Assembly: GCA_031289145.1 (NCBI GenBank)
Contig: JAITQA010000005.1
Coordinates: forward strand, 1-39,176
From: Dysgonamonadaceae bacterium
Lineage (GTDB): Bacteria; Bacteroidota; Bacteroidia; Bacteroidales; Azobacteroidaceae
Length of the DNA: 39,176 nt
Direction of reading: 5' to 3'
Both the position numbers and the translations under genes were made by a program. Within the stretch, counting starts at the first letter, position 1. The number at the start of each line of letters is the position of its first letter. The notes under the pieces were generated by a model. That model did not search any database. It saw only the letters and a program-made list of their open reading frames with translations, and was not told where the DNA came from. This document shows, piece after piece, positions 8,254 to 17,200 of the stretch.

Positions 8254-9351
8254 TTATTGATAGTGATAATAAGCAGCACAAACACCTTCTGCAGAAACCA
8301 TTGGCGCTCCAAATGGCTGCTGGGGATTGCATGCCGTAGCAAAATACCGGCAATCGCTTACTTGTTTGTTTCCTTTCATAATCTCTCCTGCTATGCAATG
8401 TTTTTCTCCTTTTACGGCGCTTGCATGCGTCTTTGTTTGCCCTTTGTATGGAAATTTTTTCTCCGCATTGTATGCGGAAAATATTTCTCGCAACGCAAAC
8501 CCGCTTGCCGGGATAAGCCCGATACCCCGCCATTCCCGGCCGACCGGTTCCAATGCCTCTTCCATCAATTGGCGGGCTTCCGGATTTCCGTTTTCGGCGA
8601 CCGCCCTTTTGTAAGCGTTTTCGACACGCGCCTCCTTCCGTTCCAATTGCCGGATACATTTATAAATACCATATAATATATCGACCGGTTCAAATCCGGT
8701 GACAATCATCGGTCGCCGGTACCGGGTAGCCGGAGCGTGGTAAGCCTCGTTTCCGGTTATGGCACAGACATGACCGGCTATCAGAAAACCGTCTATTTTA
8801 TGGTCCGGTTGGCTCAGTATCATTTCTATGGCCGGTGGAACGGCAAAGAGCGAGCACAACAGGGAGAAATTTTTCAAGCCCTTCCGCTCGGCTTCTTTCA
8901 GCGCCATGAGGTGTACGGGCGCAGTGGTTTCAAATCCGATGGCGAAAAACACCACCTCTTTCTCCGGGTGATTTTCTGCCAGGACAAGGGCGTCCAAAGG
9001 CGAATAAAGCATCCGTACATCAGCGCCGCAGGCTTTCAGGTGTAACAAATCGGTGTGGCTTCCGGGTACGCGCATCATATCGCCGAACGAAGTGAAAATC
9101 ACTTCAGGCCGGGCTGCTATTTCCAAAGCATGGTCGATAATACTTTCCGGCGTGACGCAGACGGGACAACCGGGACCATGTAAGATACCCAGTGTCGGCG
9201 GAAGCATTTCCTCAATCCGGTAACGCGCGATAGTATGGGTCTGTCCCCCGCAAATCTCCATGATTTGCCAGGGATGAACCGCCTCTTTACGAATGGCTTG
9301 TACCAGTATCCGTATGCGGTCGCTGTTCCGGTAGTCATCTACATACTGCAT
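8254..9351 (-). CDS. hypD: hydrogenase maturation protein HypD
   Basis: 365 residues. HypD is the iron-sulphur scaffold that, with HypC, assembles Fe(CN)2CO. Family motifs are all visible: EICGGQTH (catalytic cysteine), HGPGCPVCVTP, FAIGFETTAP, and a C-terminal cysteine set for the [4Fe-4S] cluster ending in GAPMVSAEGVCAAYY. It begins 4 bp after hypC stops and ends 10 bp before hypE starts, so the three are co-translated units of one operon. Confidence 0.96.
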   Translation of the reverse strand: MQYVDDYRNSDRIRILVQAIRKEAVHPWQIMEICGGQTHTIARYRIEEMLPPTLGILHGPGCPVCVTPESIIDHALEIAARPEVIFTSFGDMMRVPGSHTDLLHLKACGADVRMLYSPLDALVLAENHPEKEVVFFAIGFETTAPVHLMALKEAERKGLKNFSLLCSLFAVPPAIEMILSQPDHKIDGFLIAGHVCAITGNEAYHAPATRYRRPMIVTGFEPVDILYGIYKCIRQLERKEARVENAYKRAVAENGNPEARQLMEEALEPVGREWRGIGLIPASGFALREIFSAYNAEKKFPYKGQTKTHASAVKGEKHCIAGEIMKGNKQVSDCRYFATACNPQQPFGAPMVSAEGVCAAYYHYQ

Positions 9352-9355
9352 GTTG

Positions 9356-9595
9356 CTAATTAATGTCGAGGGAGCGGGAGATTAAATCGAAGTCAGCCAA
9401 GGTTTGTTCAGCTTCCCTTTCATCGACCAAAGAGATTGCCATTCCGGCATGAGCCAGGATATAATCCCCTTCCCCGACATCCATCCATTGAACACAAATA
9501 TTTTTTATAATACCCCCAAAATCAACCTTCGCCATTTTCAGTTCGGGAACCGAAACGTCGATAGCTATTATTTTTCCAGGTACAGCTAAACACAT
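9356..9595 (-). CDS. hypC: hydrogenase maturation chaperone HypC
   Basis: 79-residue HypC/HupF/HybG chaperone. The N terminus MCLAVPGKI carries the essential Cys2 that binds the iron complex and the large-subunit precursor. The partner residues AHAGMAISLVDE match the family's conserved His region. It is the first gene of the operon, about 28 bp from its promoter element. Confidence 0.96.
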   Translation of the reverse strand: MCLAVPGKIIAIDVSVPELKMAKVDFGGIIKNICVQWMDVGEGDYILAHAGMAISLVDEREAEQTLADFDLISRSLDIN

Positions 9596-9622
9596 AATAA
9601 AAATTGATTAACGAATTTGTGT

Positions 9623-9651
9623 CAAATGTATAAAATAAATTTCAAATACAA
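9623..9651 (-). promoter_or_regulatory. promoter of the hypCDE-hyaABCD operon
   Basis: On the minus strand TACATTTG (plus 9630 to 9623) is an exact match to TAnnTTTG. A TTG (plus 9651-9649) lies 18 bases upstream, close to the normal Bacteroidetes spacing. It predicts a leader of roughly 20 bases before hypC. I see no operator dyad. Confidence 0.6.
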
Positions 9652-9799
9652 TAATTTTTTTACACTTTTATTTCGAAAAAATGAAGAATGGATTAAAATA
9701 GCAAAAATATGAATGAAATATGAAAAATATTTACCCATCCTCTAAAAAAAAAACGTTAAACGCTTTCCCTTTGTTTAATCGAATAAGGATTAAGGATTC

Positions 9800-9836
9800 T
9801 CTGGGGATTGCGGGTCAAGCCCGCAATGACGGCAGT
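9800..9836. repeat. REP-like palindromic element
   Basis: ATTGCGGG (9807-9814), loop TCAAG, CCCGCAAT (9820-9827) form a perfect 8-bp hairpin, flanked by TCTGGGG and GACGGCA. Its GC content stands out in AT-rich surroundings. The core resembles mobile palindromes dispersed in many bacterial genomes, though copy number cannot be seen here. It could also act as a terminator between divergent promoters, but it has no T run. Confidence 0.5.
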
Positions 9837-9944
9837 GTAGAATGTCTGAGTACCCATTTTGTAAACATTTTTAAACAGACTGAAATACAGTTATTTATTG
9901 TAAAAATCAAATTTATGTCAAAAAAATACCAATCATATAGAATG

Positions 9945-9974
9945 TTGATATTTACGCAGATTTTTGTAACTTTG
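9945..9974 (+). promoter_or_regulatory. promoter of the first kelch/SARP-like regulator
   Basis: TAACTTTG at 9967-9974 with TTG at 9945-9947 gives a 19-base spacer, an ideal Bacteroidetes promoter. It predicts a leader of only about 15 bases before the GTG start at 9997. Confidence 0.6.
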
Positions 9975-9996
9975 CTTTTTTTATACAAGTACAATT

Positions 9997-12582
9997 GTGA
10001 AATCCTATTTGAAAAATATCGCTTGCCTGTGCATACTTTGTTTTTGTTCCATGTCATCCCTGATGGCTCAGGAATTAAAATACGGCCTTAATTTTAATTC
10101 TTATGAAGTGGAACAGGAAAAACGCACCGGATTAAACCTCACTCCTGCTGAAGAATTTTCATTTCCTGAAGGATTTTCGCTATCATTTGACGTCTGTTTT
10201 AAATCGGAAGCCCAAAGTTTTTTCGGATTTGTATTTCGGATTATCGGACAAAATGAACAACATATCGATTTTTTATTAAGTGAAACCAAAGGCACAACTG
10301 ATCCGAACCTGACGATAACCTATTCTTTCAATGGCGCATTTAATTGGTTTTTCAGTGATCTCAACTTCAAACTTGATGAGTATTTTCATTTTGAAGCGAC
10401 AATTGATATAAAGAATAATACGTTAAATATCTTAATCGGAGACCGGAAAGAGTCCGCAGAAGTTGCGTCCCTGGAAGATTTCAAGAAAACAAACATCATT
10501 TTCGGGAAATGCGATTATCCGTATCTTCAGATATGGGATGTTCCGGTAATGTCCGTCAAAAATATACGTATCAACGACCACAAGCAAGTTCCGGTTTATT
10601 TCTGGCCCTTATCCAAACATACCCAAAACGGCGTTTATGATGAATTGAAACATCGTTTTGCCGGTTGTGAGAATCCTCAATGGGAATTGGACAAGCATGC
10701 TTTATGGAAAAAACAAGTCGCTTTTAATACGCAAAACAATCCTCAGATATGTTATGATTATGAAGAAAACCGTATTGCAATAGCCGACAGGCGCTATTTC
10801 CACAGCTACCATACCCATTCAAAGACCTTGCGGAAGGATAAATTAACCGATGGTTTTCCACACAGTATTTTTGCAAATCAAATCATTCATAATTCGTGGA
10901 ATCACACCTACTATTCTTATCATTTTTTGTATGAACAAGGTGTTAAAGTGGCCGGATACGACACTTTGACCGGACAATGGGAGAATAAATTCCTGGAAGC
11001 GTCGGGTCCCTACTTTTGGCATCATAACAGAATTATCTCTCCCTTTGATAGTTGCCTTTATACTTTCGGGGGATACGGGTATCATAAGTACCGGAACATT
11101 ATTAATAAATATGATTTTAAAACACAGATATGGGAAAATCTTCATTACCGGGGAGATGAGATAAAACCACGCTATTTAAGCGGGTTAGGGATGATTGATG
11201 ACTCCCGGATACTTATTTTTGGCGGATACGGCAGTGAAACAGGCAATCAGGAACTTTCGCCTCAAAATTACTATGACTTATACATGATAGATACCCGAAC
11301 CATGACCGCTAAGAAAATATGGGAATTACCTCCTCCCATAAACAATTTCGTTGTGGCGAATTCCATTGTAATAGATACTGTTGCGAAATGTTTTTATGCC
11401 TTGTGCTTTCCCCAGCAGTTGTACAGTACCTCATTATTTTTAGCTAAATTCTCCATGGAAAAACCGGTATATGAAATCATCGCCGACAGCATTCCATTTA
11501 CATTCCAGGATATTTATTCCTATGCAGACCTGTATTTAAATAAAGACATCGGCGAATTGACTGCAATAACTTCATCTCCCTTGGTTAAGGATTCCTCTGC
11601 CATTGTATCCATCTATTCCCTTTCATTTCCGCCCTTAGCTGAAACCGATTTATATCAAAAAGAAGAAGATAACCGGTTCTGTTTATGGACTATAGGCAAT
11701 TTTCTCCTGTTTGTTTTGTTTTGCGCAGGATGTTACGCCATATTTTACCAAAGGTGGAAAAAGAAAAAAATTGTAAAAACAGACAGTTCATCTACGACTT
11801 CAGAACAGAAATATGAGTCCCTTTTCGGCATTAAGCCGGTTTATAAACGAATTGATAAACGCGCTATCTATCTATTTGGCGGTTTTCAGGTAACGGATAA
11901 AGACGCTATGGATATAACGGGCTATTTTACACCTTTGCTTAAACAGTTATTTTTGATTATCTTATTGAATACATTGAAGGATGGAAAAGGAATTTCCTCC
12001 TTAAAACTCCGAGAAACATTCTGGTTTGATAAAAATGATGGGAGTGCAAAAAATAACAGGGGCGTTTCTTTAAGTAAATTAAGGCAAATTTTCGAATTAA
12101 TCGGGTTTATCCGTATTAATAATCAAAATTCATATTGGATCATTGAATTTGGAGACGACATTTACTGTGATTATTACGAAGCGCTTGTTTTGATGAAGCG
12201 CTTAAAAGAAAAAGCAAACAGAACCGGCAAAGATATTAAAAGGCTTTTGTCCATTGTATCTGTGGGTGAATTATTACCTGATCTTCAAATTGAGTGGATG
12301 GACGCATTTAAAGCAGACTTTTCGAACGAACTTATCAATCTTTTCTTAAATATCGCACAACAACCCGATTTGGAAATTTCTGATCAGGAACGCATTGATT
12401 TAGCTACTGTCATCATGACTCACGATTCTTTAAATGAAGACGCCCTCAAATTAAAATGTTCCATTTTGGCTAAAATGGGAAAAAACGGTTTGGCGAAAAA
12501 AACCTATAATGCATTTGTAAAAGAATATTCTACCTTGCTGGCAACAACATTTAAATATTCATTTGACCAAATTAATTCTTAA
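9997..12582 (+). CDS. transmembrane regulator: LamG/kelch-like sensor plus SARP-like DNA-binding domain (copy 1)
   Basis: 861 residues from GTG 9997. Order: signal peptide (1-24, ending SSLMAQ); concanavalin/LamG-like beta region (about 30-200); kelch-like repeats with GG-Y-G motifs (YTFGGYGYHKY, LIFGGYGSETG) to about 560; one membrane segment (about 566-587, FLLFVLFCAGCYAIFY) followed by KKKK; then a cytoplasmic part. From about residue 622 (YLFGGFQVTDKD, ISSLKLRETFW, AKNNRGVSLSKLR) it resembles the OmpR-type winged helix of SARP activators. The last 140 residues look like the helical BTAD partner. It would sense a ligand outside the inner membrane and bind DNA directly, without a kinase. 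The GH71/99-like gene follows 51 bp downstream. A paralogue lies at 19085. Architecture is read from the sequence; function is inferred. Confidence 0.75.
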   Translation: MKSYLKNIACLCILCFCSMSSLMAQELKYGLNFNSYEVEQEKRTGLNLTPAEEFSFPEGFSLSFDVCFKSEAQSFFGFVFRIIGQNEQHIDFLLSETKGTTDPNLTITYSFNGAFNWFFSDLNFKLDEYFHFEATIDIKNNTLNILIGDRKESAEVASLEDFKKTNIIFGKCDYPYLQIWDVPVMSVKNIRINDHKQVPVYFWPLSKHTQNGVYDELKHRFAGCENPQWELDKHALWKKQVAFNTQNNPQICYDYEENRIAIADRRYFHSYHTHSKTLRKDKLTDGFPHSIFANQIIHNSWNHTYYSYHFLYEQGVKVAGYDTLTGQWENKFLEASGPYFWHHNRIISPFDSCLYTFGGYGYHKYRNIINKYDFKTQIWENLHYRGDEIKPRYLSGLGMIDDSRILIFGGYGSETGNQELSPQNYYDLYMIDTRTMTAKKIWELPPPINNFVVANSIVIDTVAKCFYALCFPQQLYSTSLFLAKFSMEKPVYEIIADSIPFTFQDIYSYADLYLNKDIGELTAITSSPLVKDSSAIVSIYSLSFPPLAETDLYQKEEDNRFCLWTIGNFLLFVLFCAGCYAIFYQRWKKKKIVKTDSSSTTSEQKYESLFGIKPVYKRIDKRAIYLFGGFQVTDKDAMDITGYFTPLLKQLFLIILLNTLKDGKGISSLKLRETFWFDKNDGSAKNNRGVSLSKLRQIFELIGFIRINNQNSYWIIEFGDDIYCDYYEALVLMKRLKEKANRTGKDIKRLLSIVSVGELLPDLQIEWMDAFKADFSNELINLFLNIAQQPDLEISDQERIDLATVIMTHDSLNEDALKLKCSILAKMGKNGLAKKTYNAFVKEYSTLLATTFKYSFDQINS

Positions 12583-12633
12583 TTAATCTTTTTGTTAATC
12601 CATTATTTCGATATTTGTGCTTAAAAAAAACGT

Positions 12634-13881
12634 ATGAAGACACATATTTCTTTATTTTTAATGTTCTTTGCGCTCGCTGTAAGTGGAACGGCACAGACGA
12701 AACATGCTAAAACGACCCTCTATCCGAGCTATAAAGGTTTGATTATGGCCGGATATCAAGGTTGGTTCCGCGCACCGGCCAATGGCGTCATGTATCCCAA
12801 CGAAAATCAGATTCACATTGATATGTGGCCTGATGTGAGTGAATATGAAAAAACTTATCCTACGGGACTGAAACATGCCGACGGCTCTGTAGCCCGTTTT
12901 TTCAGTACAACCGATCGGAGCACGGTAGAAGTTCATTTCCGGTGGATGAAAGAATACGGTGTGGATGGTGTATTTATGCAACGCTTTTTCGGCGATTCCC
13001 GGCCTAATAATCCACAAACCGCTTTGTTGAAAAACGCTTTTGAATTAGCCTCCAAATACGAACGCGCCATTGCGGTCATGTACGATTTGTCCGGTTTGGG
13101 CAAAGCAAACGACGATTGTTCCCGGTTGGTCGAAGACTGGAAATACCTGGTAGATTCGGTTGGTGTTACCAATCAGAAAGGGAAACAAACCTACCTGTTT
13201 TTTAACGGTAAACCTGTTGTGACGATATGGGGGCTTGGGTTTCCGGATCGCCCTTATAATATTCGCAGCATCGGTATTGAACGTTTTATCGACTTTCTGA
13301 AGAACGACCCTGTCTATGGAGGTTGCAGCGTTATGTTGGGCGTGCCCACTTTCTGGCGTGATTTGAATTCCGACTGTCTGAACGACCCTTATCTTCACGA
13401 CCTGATTCGTTCGGCCGATTTGGTCATGCCGTGGACGGTTCAACGCTTTAGTCCGCTTTTACACAATGATATGGATCGTTATCGAGATTTGGTAGCCGCA
13501 GATATGAAATGGTGCCGGGAAAACAATGTGGCTTACGTGCCTTGCGTTACGCCCGGGTTCAGCTGGCATAACCTGAGTCGCAATTCCGACGACCCCAAGC
13601 CCATTGCTTCCATACCGAGGCTGAAAGGACGTTTCTATTGGGCGCAGTTGACCACCGCGATTAATTCGGGAGCAGGTATGGTTTATGTAGCCATGTTTGA
13701 CGAAGTGAATGAAGGTACGGCGATATTCAAGGTCAGCGACAATCCGCCTGTGGGCAGTATAGCCAAGTTTGTAGATTTGGAAGGAATGCCATCCGACCAT
13801 TATCTGTGGTTGACCGGAGAAGCTTCGAAGATATTGAAGAATCAAAAGCCATTAAGTTTGAAATTACCTCAAAGAGAATAA
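12634..13881 (+). CDS. secreted GH71/GH99-like glycoside hydrolase
   Basis: 415 residues with a signal peptide (MKTHISLFLMFFALAVSGTAQ). The start YKGLIMAGYQGWFRAP and the core VDGVFMQRFFGD, FNGKPVVTIWGLGF and AMFDEVNEGTAIFK (D356-E360) match the Bacteroidetes proteins often labelled xylosidase/arabinosidase and grouped with GH71/GH99-like folds. The acidic cluster FDEVNE is the likely catalytic region. It acts outside the cytoplasm, probably in the periplasm, on an alpha-mannoside or pentoside; the substrate cannot be read from sequence. It follows the first regulator closely and precedes a GH43 relic by 3 bp, so it belongs to that operon. Confidence 0.72.
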   Translation: MKTHISLFLMFFALAVSGTAQTKHAKTTLYPSYKGLIMAGYQGWFRAPANGVMYPNENQIHIDMWPDVSEYEKTYPTGLKHADGSVARFFSTTDRSTVEVHFRWMKEYGVDGVFMQRFFGDSRPNNPQTALLKNAFELASKYERAIAVMYDLSGLGKANDDCSRLVEDWKYLVDSVGVTNQKGKQTYLFFNGKPVVTIWGLGFPDRPYNIRSIGIERFIDFLKNDPVYGGCSVMLGVPTFWRDLNSDCLNDPYLHDLIRSADLVMPWTVQRFSPLLHNDMDRYRDLVAADMKWCRENNVAYVPCVTPGFSWHNLSRNSDDPKPIASIPRLKGRFYWAQLTTAINSGAGMVYVAMFDEVNEGTAIFKVSDNPPVGSIAKFVDLEGMPSDHYLWLTGEASKILKNQKPLSLKLPQRE

Positions 13882-13884
13882 AAT

Positions 13885-14236
13885 ATGCGATTTTTTTCAG
13901 TGTTGTCAGTCCTTTTTGTGTTATCCGGGTTTTGGCCCATTCAGGCGCAGAACAGCCGGATAGTGGCTAATCCGATGGATTTAAGCTACCGTTTTCAGTT
14001 TCAGGATCCCGGCTATCGGGAAGCAGCCGACCCCGTATGTGAATATTTCAAAGGCAAGTATTATCTGTTTGCGTCCAAATCGGGCGGATACTGGAGTTCG
14101 CCGGACTTGGTGAAATGGACTTATATTCCGTGTTTACGAAGGCGGCTTTTTCAATCGCGACAGCAGATACTTCTTTACTATTGATTCTTTTAATGAAAAC
14201 GGCATAGTGAAAGGACGCCAAAAATATACTTATTAA
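13885..14236 (+). pseudogene. GH43-type glycoside hydrolase destroyed by internal deletion
   Basis: The ATG at 13885 opens a signal peptide (VLFVLSGFWPIQAQ) and the N-terminal blade of a GH43-like enzyme: REAADPVCEYFKGKYYLFASKSGGYW, with the conserved Asp in ADP. After KWTYIPC the frame breaks down and stops at 14184. From 14135 another frame reads YEGGFFNRDSRYFFTIDSF and ends at 14236, resembling the C-terminal end of such proteins. The middle, several hundred codons, is missing. The simplest reading is one gene that lost its interior out of frame. The relic keeps 3-bp and 4-bp gaps to its neighbours, as in a live operon. Confidence 0.7.
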
Positions 14237-14240
14237 AAAA

Positions 14241-17200
14241 ATGTTTTATATGACAAAAAAAATATCCTGTTTTTTGCTCATTTTGATTTGTAGTATAACA
14301 ATCAATGCAAAGCAAATAAAAGTGACCTGTGTGGGTGCAAGTATTACCGAGGGCGCCCGGATTAAAAACCCGAAGGAAAATTCTTATCCGGGTCAGTTAC
14401 AATCTATGCTCGGTGTAAATTATAAAGTTGAAAACTATGGAGTAGGGGGGACTACCATGCTTCGGAAAGGAAATTATCCTTATTGGAACACGGAGGCATA
14501 TCAAAAAGCCTTAAAAAGCGAGCCGGATATTGTATTTATTGATTTGGGTGGCAACGATGCCAAAGCGATCAATCGTCCGTTTTATGATGAAATGGAAAAA
14601 GATTGTCGTGATATGATTCGTTCGTTCAAGGAGTTGCCTACACATCCCAGGGTCATTGTTTTGTTGCCTACCGCTTTTTTTGTGAGTGATGAGAATGAAA
14701 TTTTCGATCCGGTGAGCAAAGGGCAAGTCGCACCGCGTCTACAGAAAGCCGCTTACGAGGAAAAAGTTGAAGTGTTGGATATGCACCCGTTGTTGATTGA
14801 CCGTCCCGATTTGATACCCGACAAAATACATCCCGAAGAAAAAGGATCGGAAATCATAGCCAAGCGTTTGTTTCGGCAACTCATTTTTCCGGTCGATGAA
14901 ACTTTCGATATATTCAAAGTATTGGATAAGAAGCAAATCGATTATAAAGTAGGCAATTTCGCCGGATATGAATCCGCTACTTTCACGCTGAAAAGCAGGG
15001 AATGTAAGGTTGTTAAGCCTAAAAAAACGGCAAGCAACCACCCTTGGATATGGCGAGCGCGGTTTTTTGCACACGAACCGCAGACCGATATCGCTCTTTT
15101 GGAGCGAGGGTATCATCTGGTGTATTGCGACCAGGCGGAACGAATGGGTAACAAACAATGCGTCGAAGAATGGGATGCTTTTTACAAATTGTTGCATGAT
15201 GGCGGATTAAATAGCAAGGTGGCCTTGGAAGGCATGAGCCGGGGAGGGGTGTATGTATTTAACTGGGCGGCTGCCAATCCTGATAAAGTGGCTGCCGTTT
15301 ACGTAGATAATCCCCTGCTTGACATAAAAGCCATGTACTACGGTCCGAACGGGGAAGAGAAGCCTGAAAATGAAATCAGTACAGGTATCAATAAAAATTA
15401 CGGGATAACAAGGGAGCAAATAAAGAATTTCAAGGATAGTCCCATTGATAAGATTGACGCCATTGTAAAAGGCGGTTATCCTATGCTGATTCTTTGTGCC
15501 GAATTGGACGAAGCGGCCGTAAATTCCCAAAATACATTTCCTTTCGAAAAGAAAATAAAGGAAAACGGAGGCGACATCACGGTAATCCTGAAAAAGGGTT
15601 TTCACCATCATCCGCACAGTTTTCCGAATCCCGTTACGATTGTCGATTTCATAGAAAACGCCTATAGCAAAAATACCCAAAACAATCCTTTTGTAAGGGA
15701 CCTTTATACGGCCGATCCTTCCGCACATGTTTGGGCCGACGGACGGCTTTATGTCTATCCTTCTCACGATGTAGACCCTCCGAGAGGATGTGATTTGATG
15801 GATCGTTATCATGTATATTCCACCGACGATATGGAACACTGGACGGATCACGGTGAAATTCTCAATTCCGGCCAAGTGCCTTGGGGACGAAAAGAAGGCG
15901 GATTCATGTGGGCGCCGGATTGTGCATACAAAAACGGGACTTATTATTTTTATTTTCCCCATCCCAGCGGAACCGATTGGAACAATACCTGGAAAATCGG
16001 TGTGGCAACAAGTAAAAATCCGGCATCCGGTTTTGCGGTGCAGGGTTATTTCGCCGGTATTGATTCTTTTGCCATGATTGATCCCTGCGTGTTTGTCGAT
16101 GACGATGGGCAGGCTTATTTTTATTATGGCGGCGGTTCGAAATGCAAAGGAGGAAAACTGAAGGAAAATATGCTGGAACTTGCCGGGCCCCTTCAGGACA
16201 TGCTTGGCTTGGAAGACTTTCACGAAGCAGCCTGGGTACACAAACGGAACGGTATTTACTACCTTTCCTACGCCGACAACGCCCGTGGCGGAAATCGCTT
16301 GCAATATGCTACCGGTGACAGCCCTTTAGGCCCATGGAAATCGCAGGGGGTATTGCTCGACAAGGTAAGTTCCGATACCAACCATGGTTCGGTGGTGGAA
16401 TATAAAGGACAGTCGTATCTATTTTATCACAATTGCGATATTTCAGGACAAGGAAACCTTCGCTCAATATGTTTCGATAAACTGACTTACAATGCGGATG
16501 GAACCATCCAAAAAGTGGTTCAGACCAGCGGGTTGGAAGCGAGTCTGCGGAAAACCAAGATCAGCAACGCTTGGGACGACCGGGTACAACTGACCGGCAA
16601 AGGCGTTAAACCCGAAGGGAAAAATGTGTTGTGGTATCGTTCCCCGGCAAAAATCTGGGAAGAAGCGCTTCCGTTGGGTAACGGGAAATTAGGCGCCATG
16701 GTATTTGGGGGCGTGTCGGACGAAAGATTACAATTGAACGAAAATACTTTATGGGACGGCTATCCTTTGGATCCGAATAATCCGGAAGGATTGAAGGCTT
16801 TGCCGGAGGTGCAACGTTTGCTGTTCGAAGGTAAAAACAACGAGGCGGTGAAGTTGGCCGGTCAAACCATGATGGGTATTCCGCAAAGAGTGAAATCTTA
16901 TCAATCCTTGGGTGAATTATGGTTTGACACCCCCGAAAAAAACGCCGGAAATTACGTGCGAAGTCTCGACCTTTCGACGGCAGTCGCTACCACCAAATAT
17001 GTTTCCGGAGGGGTGAACTATACCCGCGAATATTTTGCATCGGCAATAGATAATGTGGTGGTTGTCAGGATTACGGCGGATAAAAAAAATAAGGTAAATC
17101 TTTCCTTGACATTGCGCAGGGAAAAAGACGCCCGAACAGGAAAAGTAAGCGGAGATACGGGCAGTATTTTGCTCAGCGGACAAGTCAATACGCGAGACCC

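Larger units (their letters stand above)
9596..9996. other. 401-bp divergent intergenic region
   Basis: Lies between the minus-strand hydrogenase operon and the plus-strand regulator. It holds the two outward promoters and one GC-rich palindrome at 9807-9827. The rest is AT-rich, with no credible gene. Confidence 0.6.

Noticed and set aside
12591..12617. Possible promoter before the GH71/99-like gene
   Set aside because: GATATTTG has a mismatch in the -7 element and only 15 bases separate it from TTTG. Co-transcription with the regulator is as likely.
15207..16304. Long minus-strand frame inside the four-part enzyme
   Set aside because: The plus strand encodes continuous SGNH, hydrolase and GH43 motifs here. 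The minus-strand product has no recognisable motif.
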